A stretch of 64,000 nt of DNA. It comes from Bacillus sp. BHET2. GTDB lineage: Bacteria > Bacillota > Bacilli > Bacillales > Bacillaceae_B. Of the stretch, positions 17,222 through 26,056 are shown piece by piece. The notes under the pieces were generated by a model, which saw nothing but the letters and a program-made list of their open reading frames with translations, did no database searches and had not been told where the DNA came from. Made by a program: the position numbers and the translations under genes. The stretch's first letter is position 1. Each line of letters starts with the position of its first letter. The stretch spans positions 36,786-100,785 of the forward strand of contig NZ_VCQN01000006.1 of assembly GCF_005938125.1 (NCBI RefSeq). The letters are read 5' to 3'.

Positions 17222-18538
17222 ATGAATCAAGAAAAAGGAAATTTATTGGCATTACTGCCCTTAATCATATTTGTTTCTCTGTTCCTAGGAGCAGGCATTA
17301 TTTCAGGAGACTTTTATGCATTTCCAGTACTCGTATCGATTATTATTGCAGCAGTTGTAGCTTTAGTGATGAACCGCAAAGAAACGTTAACCGCCAAAAT
17401 TGAGCGATTCGCTAAAGGAGCCGGGCACCCTGATATTATGATCATGGTTTTCATCTTCTTATTAGCAGGCGCCTTTTCAGGGGTCGCTGAAAAGATGGGA
17501 GCCGTTGACGCCACCGTCAATTTTGCTCTTTCGGTGCTTCCTGGTAATCTCCTCATCGTTGGATTATTCATGATCGCCGCGTTCATTTCGTTATCCATGG
17601 GAACATCGATGGGGACAATTGCTGCCCTTGCGCCAATCGGTGTCGGAATTAGTTCAGGAACAGATATTTCAATGCCCCTTGCCATGGCGACCGTCATTGG
17701 AGGAGCGATGTTCGGGGATAACTTATCATTCATCTCAGATACGACAATTGCAGCCGTTCGTACACAGAAAACGGAGATGAAGGATAAATTCAAAGTCAAT
17801 TTCTTTATTGTCTTACCTGCCGCCATCGTCACAATGGTGATTCTGTTCGTCCTTACAATGGGAAATCAATCATCTGTCGGGGCGGAAGGCTTCAATTGGA
17901 TTAAAATCCTGCCTTACCTTGGCGTCATTATTGCCGCTCTTGCAGGGTTAAACGTGTTCGCTGTTCTGTTTGGAGGAATCCTGTTAGCTGGTATCATCGG
18001 ATTCCTTGATGGAAGCTTTACACCATCCAGTTATTTCGGGAGTGTAGCCGAGGGAATGACAGGCATGGCAGAGATCGTGATTCTTTCAATTCTCATCGGG
18101 GGTGTGGTTGAACTGATTCGTCATAACGGTGGAATTCAGGCTATCCTATATCATGCCACACGCAGGATCAAGTCTCCTCAGGGAGCACAGCTTGCTACCG
18201 CAGGGCTAGTCAGTTCCACTAATCTTTGTACAGCCAATAATACCATTTCGATTATTATTGCAGGACCACTTGCCAAAACACTTAGTAACCAGTATGGAGT
18301 GGATGCACGTAAATCTGCAAGTATCCTTGATATTTTCTCTTGCGCCGTTCAAGGGCTGATCCCATACGGAGCACAGGCACTGTTAGTGGCTGAAGTTGCA
18401 GGCATATCACCTGTCAGCATTATTCCATATGCCTTCTACCCTGTATTGATAGCGATTTGCGGCTTGATTGCGATTCAGTTTGCCTTGCCGAAATTCACTC
18501 GAAAATCCGCAGCTAAGATTGATCCCGTTCAATCTTAA
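17222..18538 (+). CDS. metT: NhaC-type transporter, predicted methionine transporter MetT
   Basis: A 438-aa membrane protein of the NhaC Na+/H+ antiporter superfamily. Typical segments are FAKGAGHPDIMIMVFIFLLAGAF, SMGTSMGTIAALAPIGVGIS, IGGAMFGDNLSFISDTTIAA and SSTNLCTANNTISIIIAGPLAK. ATG 17222 is chosen because AAAGGAGTG lies 5 bases upstream; the frame is open to 17135, but that would start inside the riboswitch terminator. NhaC-family genes under S-box control have been predicted to carry methionine (MetT); the riboswitch here supports the same assignment. Transport specificity is inferred from regulation. Confidence 0.82.
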   Translation: MNQEKGNLLALLPLIIFVSLFLGAGIISGDFYAFPVLVSIIIAAVVALVMNRKETLTAKIERFAKGAGHPDIMIMVFIFLLAGAFSGVAEKMGAVDATVNFALSVLPGNLLIVGLFMIAAFISLSMGTSMGTIAALAPIGVGISSGTDISMPLAMATVIGGAMFGDNLSFISDTTIAAVRTQKTEMKDKFKVNFFIVLPAAIVTMVILFVLTMGNQSSVGAEGFNWIKILPYLGVIIAALAGLNVFAVLFGGILLAGIIGFLDGSFTPSSYFGSVAEGMTGMAEIVILSILIGGVVELIRHNGGIQAILYHATRRIKSPQGAQLATAGLVSSTNLCTANNTISIIIAGPLAKTLSNQYGVDARKSASILDIFSCAVQGLIPYGAQALLVAEVAGISPVSIIPYAFYPVLIAICGLIAIQFALPKFTRKSAAKIDPVQS

Positions 18539-18547
18539 TCATTAATG

Positions 18548-18588
18548 TTAGAGAGACTCTTCCTTTGTGGAGTGTCTCTCTTTTTTTT
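18548..18588 (+). terminator. Intrinsic terminator
   Basis: AGAGAGACT and AGTGTCTCTCT pair around a 12-base loop, followed by a run of T. It ends the metT transcript. Confidence 0.85.
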
Positions 18589-18746
18589 GATGTGGATGAT
18601 GTGTGAATGATGAAAAATCACCATTTTTCCTATGCTCTTTTTTATAATTTGGAACGATTTCAATCGTGGTGGGGCACTTTCGCCCTTTGTTGTGCCGAAT
18701 ATTGATATCAATCATCCTGATGGTTAATCAAACGGTGTTGCTCACT

Positions 18747-18780
18747 AAAAAAAGCAGATTCCTCAGAAAGGAACCTGCTC
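18747..18780 (-). terminator. Intrinsic terminator of the SDR gene
   Basis: On the minus strand AGCAGGTTCC and GGAATCTGCT flank a short loop and are followed by seven T. Confidence 0.85.
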
Positions 18781-18785
18781 TCGTC

Positions 18786-19541
18786 TTATAATAGATCATT
18801 CACATGATATAGCTTTCCGCTTTCGATGTCGCTTTCAGTTATGAGCTTCAATAGGGCATCGGCGACAGTATCCGTACTACGAAGCATCCCCTCTTCTTTG
18901 TAACGCTGGAAGGATTCAACGTCAGCGAAGGCCTCCTTGGATGACGATCGGATTTCACCCTGCATATCCGTATCCATCACCCCTGGACTGAAGGCAATGA
19001 CCTGATGGCGGCTATGCTTTTTGGAAAGCTCTAAACTAACCGTCTCTGTCAGCATATTCACTCCCGCCTTTGTCGCGCAATAAGTGCTCCATCCATAAAC
19101 GGGACGGCTGCCTGCACCGGAACTGATGTTGATCATAATCATTTTCGTTTCTGAGCCCTGTGCTGCTTTTAACATCTCATTCGTCGCAATCATCGGAGAT
19201 AGCAGATTCACATTCACACTCGTTTCAAGTGCATGATTTTCCACCTGACCTGATGGATTGATTGGCGTCACCACACCTGCATTTTGAACAACATATAAGA
19301 TATCAGGTTTATGTGCAAAGGTCTTTTCCCCCACCTCACGGAAAACTTCTTCTGTTTGTCCGGATTGAGAAAGGTCGCACGGAAAGAATTCATACGGCAG
19401 GTCTTTTTCCTCGGCTAGTTTAATTAACCGTTCATTATCGGAACGGGATATATTCATAACCCCTATGCCCTTTTCTAGATAGAGTTTGGCAATCGATTCG
19501 CCTAAACCTCTTGTTGCTCCTGTCACAATTGCATAATCCAT
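18786..19541 (-). CDS. Short-chain dehydrogenase/reductase, YueD/sepiapterin-reductase-like
   Basis: A 251-aa classical SDR. The Rossmann motif TGATRGLG is at residues 7-14, NAG near 90, the catalytic Ser in INISSGAG near 138-145, and YCATK (Tyr-x3-Lys) near 155. The tail FSPGVMDTDMQ follows. This set resembles B. subtilis YueD, an (S)-benzoin-forming benzil reductase, and sepiapterin reductase-like enzymes using NADPH. The physiological substrate is unknown. AAGGAGATGATTCG precedes the ATG. It is a monocistronic gene. Confidence 0.85.
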   Translation of the reverse strand: MDYAIVTGATRGLGESIAKLYLEKGIGVMNISRSDNERLIKLAEEKDLPYEFFPCDLSQSGQTEEVFREVGEKTFAHKPDILYVVQNAGVVTPINPSGQVENHALETSVNVNLLSPMIATNEMLKAAQGSETKMIMINISSGAGSRPVYGWSTYCATKAGVNMLTETVSLELSKKHSRHQVIAFSPGVMDTDMQGEIRSSSKEAFADVESFQRYKEEGMLRSTDTVADALLKLITESDIESGKLYHVNDLL

Positions 19542-19652
19542 ATCGAATCATCTCCTTCTTACCTACTGATTATAATGGAGAGTTATCTTTTTACAAAAAA
19601 TTAAGCATTAGTTTAACAGAAGATTTACAAATAAAGAGTCTACTTTGTTCAA

Positions 19653-20438
19653 TTAAGGCATACTCTCATCAATCAGATGATATTCGGGAATAAGATCAGA
19701 CAGCGGGACAATAGAGGCTTTTTTCTCATAGAGAGGCAGAAACTCTTTTAACATAGTCGCCACCTTGATTCCTGTAACTCCTACATGGCCGATGGCGATT
19801 GTCGCGTTATCACTGTCTAATTCTCTTGAAAGAAGTCTTGCTTGCTTCCCTATATGCTGAATGGTGTATACGTCATCAAAGAATAATTCGTTTTCAAGAT
19901 AGGGAACGCCTAATTCTTTCGATAGCCTTGGGATCACACTCTTCCCCGTTGTCTTACTATCCAGGTAAAATAATCCTTTCTCTTTGCAGGTGTCGAGGAC
20001 AATCCTCATGACCCGCTCATCTGCCGTAGCCTTTGATCCCATATGATGATTGACTCCTACTGCATAGGGTACTTCCTCGATCGCCTGCTCTACCCTCTTT
20101 CTGATTTCGCCATTTGACAGAGAGGTGGTAATCGCCCCGGGTCCAAGCCAGCTCGCTTTCCCAGATATCGGTTCCATTGGAAGATGAACGATGACCTCAT
20201 GACCCTTTTGATGGGCTTTTTCAGCATCTTCACGGGTAGTTGGCAGAAAAGGCATGACTGCTATCGTCAACGTGACAGGAAGGTTCAGAATTTCTGCTGT
20301 TCCTTTCATATCATTTCCTAAATCATCGATCACAATGGCGAGCTCATGATGATGGGCGGGGAGAGGAAGGATATTTCTAGCTGATACTGATGACACAAAC
20401 GAACAAGCCATCACGATACAAATGAACAGGATTCTCAT
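19653..20438 (-). CDS. Divergent polysaccharide deacetylase, YibQ-like, exported
   Basis: A 261-aa protein with an N-terminal signal peptide (ILFICIVMACSFVSSVSA). The domain begins ELAIVIDDLGNDMKGTAEIL, where the DD corresponds to the NodB-like metal-binding region. It continues with EVIVHLPMEP, VGVNHHMGSKAT and IAIGHVGVTGIKVATML, conserved histidines of the divergent deacetylase family (PF04748). Members are predicted to act on cell-wall or exported glycans; activity has rarely been shown. AAAGGAGTGTTGAAAG precedes the ATG. Confidence 0.85.
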   Translation of the reverse strand: MRILFICIVMACSFVSSVSARNILPLPAHHHELAIVIDDLGNDMKGTAEILNLPVTLTIAVMPFLPTTREDAEKAHQKGHEVIVHLPMEPISGKASWLGPGAITTSLSNGEIRKRVEQAIEEVPYAVGVNHHMGSKATADERVMRIVLDTCKEKGLFYLDSKTTGKSVIPRLSKELGVPYLENELFFDDVYTIQHIGKQARLLSRELDSDNATIAIGHVGVTGIKVATMLKEFLPLYEKKASIVPLSDLIPEYHLIDESMP

Positions 20439-20503
20439 CTTTCAACACTCCTTTTTTCTTTAGGATGTCCATTTCGGGGAGGATATACGAATGAGGTCCG
20501 TCC

Positions 20504-20965
20504 CTAATGATCCCATGCTTTGGTGGGACGGTCGCTTGGGTAGCCGTGGGTTTGGCGGTGGGTTTTGCGTTGTGCGGTGAAGTCCCACCAATTTTTGGTG
20601 CTTGTTGGGTGGTTTGCGTGGTGGACGACGCATCTGAGTGAGTCTTCTACGCAGGGATCCATCCATACGCCGTATTTCTTTTCTAAGAGGATAATGAGTT
20701 CCTCTCCCTTTTCATCTTTTATGTCTTCATAGGTGTAGTACCCAAGATCTGCTACGACATTATGCGCCATATTCGGCCCGATAGATGGGATTTGTTGAAA
20801 GATGGACATACCGACTAAGTAACGTGCTCTTTCTATTGAAACACCCAGTTTATCACTTAGATGTTTCGGTGGGAGTTCATGGATATTACCCAGTTTAATT
20901 TTCTCTTTACGAAGTGCCGATCTTTCCTCATCTGTCAGTGGTAATTTAGGGCTCTTTCTACTCAT
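20504..20965 (-). CDS. Cdd1-like helix-hairpin-helix protein
   Basis: A 153-aa protein beginning MSRKSPKLPLTDEERSALRK. Its central region LVGMSIFQQIPSIGPNMAHNVVADLGYYTYED is a helix-hairpin-helix, and its C-terminal half is Cys/His/Trp-rich (DPCVEDSLRCVVHHANH, NWWDFTAQRKTHR). This matches the Pathogenicity locus (Cdd1) family, a small DNA-binding-like protein of unknown role. The stop codon TAG is embedded in the dispersed AGGGACGGACC repeat. The downstream end of the fused permease gene's transcript could reach this gene, since they are only 12 bp apart on the same strand. Confidence 0.75.
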   Translation of the reverse strand: MSRKSPKLPLTDEERSALRKEKIKLGNIHELPPKHLSDKLGVSIERARYLVGMSIFQQIPSIGPNMAHNVVADLGYYTYEDIKDEKGEELIILLEKKYGVWMDPCVEDSLRCVVHHANHPTSTKNWWDFTAQRKTHRQTHGYPSDRPTKAWDH

Positions 20966-20977
20966 TCTCGCATCTCC

Positions 20978-22957
20978 TCATCCTTTAAAGGTGTGCTGGT
21001 GTATTAACTTGAAGTCTTCAACCGCTGGACTGTACGTTTTTTTCTTTATTAATGAATGTTTCTTCTTTATTGGCTTATTGCTAACAAGGACCCCTACTTT
21101 CGTTTGTTGTATTTCCTTCACACCTTGAACGATAAGCTGCATGGCAATGATTGAGATCATAAAGGCCACTAAAGGGGCAATGACGATCCAATACTTACCG
21201 GTCATAAGGGAATCCTTCGTGGAGCTAATCAACCCCGACCATTCAAATGTACCAGATTTCGGAGGATCGGGTAGTAACCCACCCTTGATAATGGTACCTC
21301 CCAAAAAGAGGTGAAATAATCCCAGATGGACAAGGACTAGAAGGGTTTGGATAAATTGCTGTCCCCATATAATGAATAATCTTGGAGCGAGATGAGGGAA
21401 TAGATGAGTCCAGAGCAGGTGCTTATTACTCCCACCTAGGAGCTTCGCAGAAAGGACGAAATCCTGTTTTCCCAATAGCTTAAGCTCATTTCCGATTAAT
21501 ACTGTCGTTAATGGAAGTACCAGGATTGTTAACACGACTGCTTCAAACACTAAGCGTTCAAACATGGAATGATCCCATCCAAGAACCGGGAATCCCCATA
21601 GTACAGGCCTTAATAGAAGATACGCAATCAGACTTAAGGGCAGAAAATGAATAGAATCAACCAAGCGGTCAAGCCAGTTCTTCCTTGTCTCTTTCAGGTG
21701 AAAATGGTACACAATACCAAGATAGAATCCACCGATTACCCTCATTGACGCCACGACTAAAGCGAACAAAAGGGTATACTTCGCCCCAACGATAAGTTGG
21801 TCGAGGATGCTATAACCAAAGAAATCCGACCCCAAGATCATTTCTCCAAAGGGTTTATGCGGAGGTGCACTAATGATTCGCCCCTCATCATTTTTCATGA
21901 AATTGATATGTTTAACCGGCTCTTCCTTCACCCATGAATAGAGGAAACTAGTCACAATCAAGATGAAGATCACGCTAAAGCCGATGGCAAACTTCCCATT
22001 GTGCATATGCTGCCACCATAACCGTTTAATAGTAGAGAGCCAACCCCAAATTTTCCACTCATTCCACTTTGTTTTATCTTTCTTGTATTTGGAGTGATCT
22101 TCGCTACTTTCGTGATTAATCCAAAGGTATACACCTTGATATACCACGAAAAAAGGCGTGTAGATCATAATTAATGAAATGGCAATCACCATAGGTCGGA
22201 AATCATGAACAATATAATAAGTGATCCCTTTCATATTAAAAATCGTTTCAATGATAAATAGACTTGATAACATTCCCCATATGATCAACTTGCCATGAGA
22301 AAAAAGGCTCGGAGAAATATTTTTCATGACATGGGAAAAGAGAATTCTGCCTTTAGACATTCCCTTACTTTGGGCAAATTCAATATGAGGCTTCAGCAAC
22401 TCTTCCTCCATGATGAAAAGCATAATACGGAAGAATGAGATCATGGGGATGATGGATAGAGTGATCATTGGAGCAAGAAATACCTTTTCCTCCCCAAACT
22501 CGGTAAAGTTCATGAGTTCTACACCGAAATATTTAAACACATAGACAATCAGAAGCTGGAGCATGAAAGCAACCATTAAATCTGGGACTGTCTCAAAGAG
22601 ATTTAATACTTTCTTAAGAGCGGATGTCAGCGGGCGTGGTAAAAATACGGTGAAAATGGTAAGGATAAAGGCGATTCCAAGCCCAATGCCCAAAGCTCCA
22701 CCTATGATCTGAAGTGAATACAAATATGGTCCCCAAAGGATGTCCAGAAAATCGACAGTAACTCCCTTATAAGAGTAACTCCAACTTTCCCCATCCATAA
22801 ACACAAAGATAAACTTGATAAATCCCTCAATGTACCCTACAAAATTGTATAACCCCTTTTCTCTGAATACTTCCGGCGCGATACTCACGGCTAAGATCCC
22901 AATCAGACCAAGAATATAGTAGAAAATAAATTTGATCGGAAACACGAAAAACTTCAT
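20978..22957 (-). CDS. Fused DppB/DppC-like ABC transporter permease
   Basis: A 659-aa membrane protein containing two binding-protein-dependent permease domains in one chain. The first (about residues 1-280) has the EAA-type loop EFAQSKGMSKGRILFSHVMK; the second (about 320-620) has LSAKLLGGSNKHLLWTHLFP. They are linked by a hydrophilic segment around residue 290. Oligopeptide and nickel systems normally encode these as separate DppB and DppC subunits. No ATPase or substrate-binding protein gene is adjacent, so it must use partners from elsewhere or be an orphan. GGGGGAAGGAATCA precedes the ATG. Confidence 0.8.
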   Translation of the reverse strand: MKFFVFPIKFIFYYILGLIGILAVSIAPEVFREKGLYNFVGYIEGFIKFIFVFMDGESWSYSYKGVTVDFLDILWGPYLYSLQIIGGALGIGLGIAFILTIFTVFLPRPLTSALKKVLNLFETVPDLMVAFMLQLLIVYVFKYFGVELMNFTEFGEEKVFLAPMITLSIIPMISFFRIMLFIMEEELLKPHIEFAQSKGMSKGRILFSHVMKNISPSLFSHGKLIIWGMLSSLFIIETIFNMKGITYYIVHDFRPMVIAISLIMIYTPFFVVYQGVYLWINHESSEDHSKYKKDKTKWNEWKIWGWLSTIKRLWWQHMHNGKFAIGFSVIFILIVTSFLYSWVKEEPVKHINFMKNDEGRIISAPPHKPFGEMILGSDFFGYSILDQLIVGAKYTLLFALVVASMRVIGGFYLGIVYHFHLKETRKNWLDRLVDSIHFLPLSLIAYLLLRPVLWGFPVLGWDHSMFERLVFEAVVLTILVLPLTTVLIGNELKLLGKQDFVLSAKLLGGSNKHLLWTHLFPHLAPRLFIIWGQQFIQTLLVLVHLGLFHLFLGGTIIKGGLLPDPPKSGTFEWSGLISSTKDSLMTGKYWIVIAPLVAFMISIIAMQLIVQGVKEIQQTKVGVLVSNKPIKKKHSLIKKKTYSPAVEDFKLIHQHTFKG

Positions 22958-23046
22958 TGATTCCTTCCCCCTTTTTTTCCCTTTTCCACAGTTTAATGGA
23001 AATGTTAAAATTTTTCAATTTTATTTCAAATCTGACAATTACATGA

Positions 23047-23084
23047 CAAAAAAGAGTGACTCACTATGTTTCTGAGTCACTCTT
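23047..23084 (-). terminator. Intrinsic terminator of the EAL gene
   Basis: On the minus strand AAGAGTGACTCA and TGAGTCACTCTT form the stem, followed by six T. Confidence 0.9.
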
Positions 23085-23090
23085 CCCCAT

Positions 23091-23801
23091 TTACGCCAAT
23101 AACTGACTTGGCCTGCCTAAATAAAAGCCTTGGCCGATGGTAATGCCGATGTCCTTTGCCACTTGCATATCCTGTTCAGTCTCAATTCCTTCTAAGACAA
23201 TCACGGTATCACTGCCATAAAATTTACTAAAAAAGGAAAGGAATCGTTGTTTCTTTGTATCTTGGGCTAAATTCATCGCAAAATAGCGGTCAAGTTTAAT
23301 GATTTCAGGTTCATACTCAATGGATTTCTTGATAGAGGATGTTCCTTGCCCGAAATCATCGATCGCATACCACACACCAAACTGTTTGAGCTCTGAAAGG
23401 GAACTTTTCAACAATGGATTCTGCCACAATTCTTCAGCACTTGATTCATTGATTTCCAATACAAGGCGTCCCTCTATGTCAGGATGCTTCTTCATGAGGT
23501 TATAGAAATAAGTGTGAAAACTGGGGTGCAGAATTGTCGTAATATAAATGTTCAGGAATAATTTACAGTCCTTGAGACCATTCTTCGAAAAGTTTTCCAG
23601 AGCTTTTGATATGGATAAGGTATCAAGCTTATAGAGAATATTTGCTTTCATGGCCGATTGAAATACACTTTCTGGATTTTCGTTATACTTGTTTCGTAAC
23701 AAACCTTCATAAGCATAGAGGGTTCGATGTTCACCCATCTGATATAAAGGCTGAAAATCATGATAGATTAAGTCATTTTGAAAAATAGTAAAGATGTTCA
23801 T
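23091..23801 (-). CDS. Stand-alone EAL-domain c-di-GMP phosphodiesterase
   Basis: About 236 aa from ATG 23801, which follows AGGGG; an upstream in-frame ATG at 23855 lies inside the leader. The protein is a single EAL domain with most catalytic motifs: YEGLLR (EGL in place of EAL), LFLNIY (metal-binding Asn), LVLEINES, AIDDFGQGTSS (DD dyad and loop 6), IIKLD (Lys), VLEGIET and GQGFYLGRP. It should hydrolyse c-di-GMP to pGpG. No sensor domain or membrane segment is fused. It is preceded by a c-di-GMP-II riboswitch, giving a probable feedback loop. Confidence 0.87.
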   Translation of the reverse strand: MNIFTIFQNDLIYHDFQPLYQMGEHRTLYAYEGLLRNKYNENPESVFQSAMKANILYKLDTLSISKALENFSKNGLKDCKLFLNIYITTILHPSFHTYFYNLMKKHPDIEGRLVLEINESSAEELWQNPLLKSSLSELKQFGVWYAIDDFGQGTSSIKKSIEYEPEIIKLDRYFAMNLAQDTKKQRFLSFFSKFYGSDTVIVLEGIETEQDMQVAKDIGITIGQGFYLGRPSQLLA

Positions 23802-23841
23802 AGGACCCCTATACTCTCTCTTTATTTTTTGACATTTTCTA

Positions 23842-23955
23842 TAAAAAAACCACACAAAAACGCATTATGTGCGTTCGTATGTGGTCGGTTGCGCTACTAG
23901 CTCCCCTAAGTGTAAGCGCCCAACTATCATTTAGGTTCAAAGCTCCCATTCGAAT
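23842..23955 (-). promoter_or_regulatory. c-di-GMP-II riboswitch with expression platform
   Basis: On the minus strand the segment AGTTGGGCGCTTACACTTAG, then GGGAGC and TAGTAGCGCAACCGACC, matches the class II c-di-GMP aptamer core, of which TAGTAGYGCAACCGACC is highly conserved. P1 is probably TTCGAATGGG (near 23945-23954) with CACATACGAA (near 23873-23882). The 3' P1 strand also forms the 5' arm of a terminator (ACCACATACGAACGCA with TGCGTTTTTGTGTGGT, then T7, at 23842-23887). The two folds exclude each other, so ligand binding should favour read-through into the EAL gene. Confidence 0.85.
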
Positions 23956-24060
23956 TGTCATTTTCTGAAGATATTTGTCTTATAAGAAAAATATACCACA
24001 TATATAGTACTTATGGTGTGTATTTTATCCAACTTATTAGAAAATTCTCAAATAATAGCT

Positions 24061-24645
24061 TTATTTCGATACATATGGGCTGTCTTTTATCCAAAATCTC
24101 CATGGATAATCCTTTGCTTCTCCCGTATTATCAATCCCTACCCGTTTTCCAGTTGCAATCTTTTCTGGTTTATAACCCTTGGTGATCATTAAGGGTGGCT
24201 CTAAGAAGCTTCCCCCATAATCCTCCATGGTAATCCCTAACGCTTTCGTCAGTTTCCCAGGGCCACTTGTCCAATTTCTCTTTACATGTCCCGATCTTCT
24301 GTTTGCCATAAGCTCCAATCCCTCAAGAGGTTCAACCGCTCTAATGAGGATTGCTTCAGGTTTCTCCTGTTCTCCACTCACTACGTTCACCAAACAGTGG
24401 GTATGCATGACATATGTATAAATTCGTCCGGCTTCATGAAACATCACTTCCGTCCGTTTTGTTCTTCTATTTCCATAGCTGTGGGCCGCTCTGTCTTCTG
24501 GCCCTAAGTAAGCTTCGGTCTCTACAATATAACCAGAAGCAACTCCCTCTTTCGTTTCTTTCACCAACACACAGCCTAACAATTCCTTAGCGAGCTCCAA
24601 TGTAGGCTGTTCGTAAAAGCCTGGGGGCATAGGGGTATGGTTCAT
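24061..24645 (-). CDS. 3-methyladenine (methylpurine) DNA glycosylase
   Basis: A 194-aa member of the AAG/MPG family. The start ATG 24645 follows AAGGAGTG; the frame upstream to 24717 is unlikely to be translated. Signature elements are ELAKELLGCVLV, GYIVETEAYLGPEDRAAHSYG (catalytic Glu in VETEAY), the Tyr-containing RIYTYVMHTHCLVNVV, and the DNA-binding SGPGKLTKALGI. The enzyme excises alkylated purines such as 3-methyladenine and hypoxanthine in base excision repair. It resembles B. subtilis YxlJ. It is a single gene. Confidence 0.92.
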   Translation of the reverse strand: MNHTPMPPGFYEQPTLELAKELLGCVLVKETKEGVASGYIVETEAYLGPEDRAAHSYGNRRTKRTEVMFHEAGRIYTYVMHTHCLVNVVSGEQEKPEAILIRAVEPLEGLELMANRRSGHVKRNWTSGPGKLTKALGITMEDYGGSFLEPPLMITKGYKPEKIATGKRVGIDNTGEAKDYPWRFWIKDSPYVSK

Positions 24646-24717
24646 TAAATTCACTCCTTGAATGTTGTTTTTAGTTAATCTCCACCTCTCATGTACGGTA
24701 TACCCAATCCGAACCAA

Positions 24718-25156
24718 AATAAATCGATTCCCTTCAGCTTGGAAGGAAGAAAACCTTTATTCCCAAGTCCTCACCCTATTTTTAACAGGATAAAGAACTC
24801 TTCATGAGTACATATTAAAGACTGATAAAAGCCTTCTCTCATTATGCAATCAACAATATTGGAGTAGGAACTGCGAAGGATTCAAGCCAAGGGATTTATT
24901 GGACTCAAATGTTTATTGGAAAGTAAAGTTTGGACCGGACCCAACACTATTGGGCCGGTCTATTTATATTTCCCTCCTACTGTAAACCCATCGATTTCTT
25001 TATTTTTCTTTGTACCAGTCATTCCTATTCCTTCTAAGGCTTACCATACTACGCCTCTGGTCTGACTGTAAAATAATCCTATGGCTCATTGCGGGGACCC
25101 TTCGCCTGAATTACAATAATACTATAAAATGGAAAAATCCAAAGTGAGGGATTAAA
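24718..25156. other. Intergenic region with a hairpin and TTATTGGA-type repeat remnants
   Basis: No gene is seen. ATTTATTGGACTC and GTTTATTGGAAAG at 24895-24930 resemble the degenerate repeats around 9300-9540. A strong hairpin GACCGG-A-CCCAA / TTGGG-CCGGTC occupies 24932-24960. The end of the region supplies the promoter of the next gene. Confidence 0.4.
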
Positions 25157-26020
25157 ATGAAAAATGCCTTTGCCGTCATCATTGCTCTCTTGGCATTAGG
25201 GACACTCTACTTTATTCTGAATGACAATACGTCTTTATTTGCGGAAGAAAGTCGGTCAGGAGATCGGATCGAAGTGACCAAGAAGATCGACCATATCGAT
25301 TTAAATATGGAAAGCAGCAACACTGAAGTGATCCCCACGGACCAAAATGAAGTCAAGGTTGAAATGAAAGGAAAGGGAACTCTGACTTTAACGCAACAAG
25401 GGGAAACGATTGAAGTAGCGGTCAAGCATAAATGGTATGAATGGGTGGGATTCAATCGTACCTCAAACGTAACCGTGTACATCCCTAAAGAGTATGAACG
25501 GAGCATGGGAATCGACATTGGATCTGGCAACCTGGTCATGGCGGGAGAATCGAAAGCAATGAGAATGAAGCTTGATAAATTAGTGGTGGAAATGGGTTCC
25601 GGGGACATGGAACTTGCAAACCTTGAGACAAATGTGTTCTCGCATGATGGTTCTTCCGGGAACATGATCGTAAATGCTCTCTCAACAAAAGAAGGGAACG
25701 TGGAAATCAGCTCTGGAGATGTGAAATTAACGAATTATGAAGGTCCATTGAAAGGGGACTTATCCTCAGGGGAATTGACGGTCTCTATGACTGCCCTAAA
25801 GGGGGATCTGAACTTTGATGTCAGCTCCGGGGGAGTGAACCTGGATTTACCGGAAGATGCAAGCTTCAAACTGAATGGGAATGCAAGCAGCGGAGACATT
25901 TCCTGCAATCTTCCTTTACAGAATCAGAAGATAGACAATGGGGACATATGGGGAGTGGCCGGGTCTGGTAAATATACTATCAATGTTTCCGTTTCAAGTG
26001 GGAATGTGGATATTTATTAA
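25157..26020 (+). CDS. DUF4097 (adhesin-like beta-helix) protein, membrane anchored
   Basis: A 287-aa protein with an N-terminal membrane or signal segment (AFAVIIALLALGTLYFIL) followed by a long beta-solenoid region rich in SSG/GSG turns: GSGNLVMAG, GSGDMELAN, SSGNMIVNA, SSGDVKLTN, SSGELTVSM, SSGGVNLDL, SSGDISCNL and SSGNVDIY. This is the DUF4097 domain found in Bacillus YvlB-like and LiaX-like envelope-stress proteins. It probably lies outside the membrane. The exact role is unknown. GTGAGGG precedes the ATG. A bidirectional terminator follows. Confidence 0.85.
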   Translation: MKNAFAVIIALLALGTLYFILNDNTSLFAEESRSGDRIEVTKKIDHIDLNMESSNTEVIPTDQNEVKVEMKGKGTLTLTQQGETIEVAVKHKWYEWVGFNRTSNVTVYIPKEYERSMGIDIGSGNLVMAGESKAMRMKLDKLVVEMGSGDMELANLETNVFSHDGSSGNMIVNALSTKEGNVEISSGDVKLTNYEGPLKGDLSSGELTVSMTALKGDLNFDVSSGGVNLDLPEDASFKLNGNASSGDISCNLPLQNQKIDNGDIWGVAGSGKYTINVSVSSGNVDIY

Positions 26021-26023
26021 GTT

Positions 26024-26056
26024 AGAGGGTGTCAGGCACTGCCTGACACCCTCTTA
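26024..26056. terminator. Bidirectional intrinsic terminator
   Basis: GAGGGTGTCAGGCA and TGCCTGACACCCTC pair perfectly with almost no loop, between the convergent DUF4097 and YqcI-like genes. Confidence 0.85.

Noticed and set aside
20460..20666. Proline/arginine-rich 68-codon frame on the minus strand
   Set aside because: It is an out-of-frame overlap of the Cdd1-like gene's C-terminal end, with low-complexity composition.
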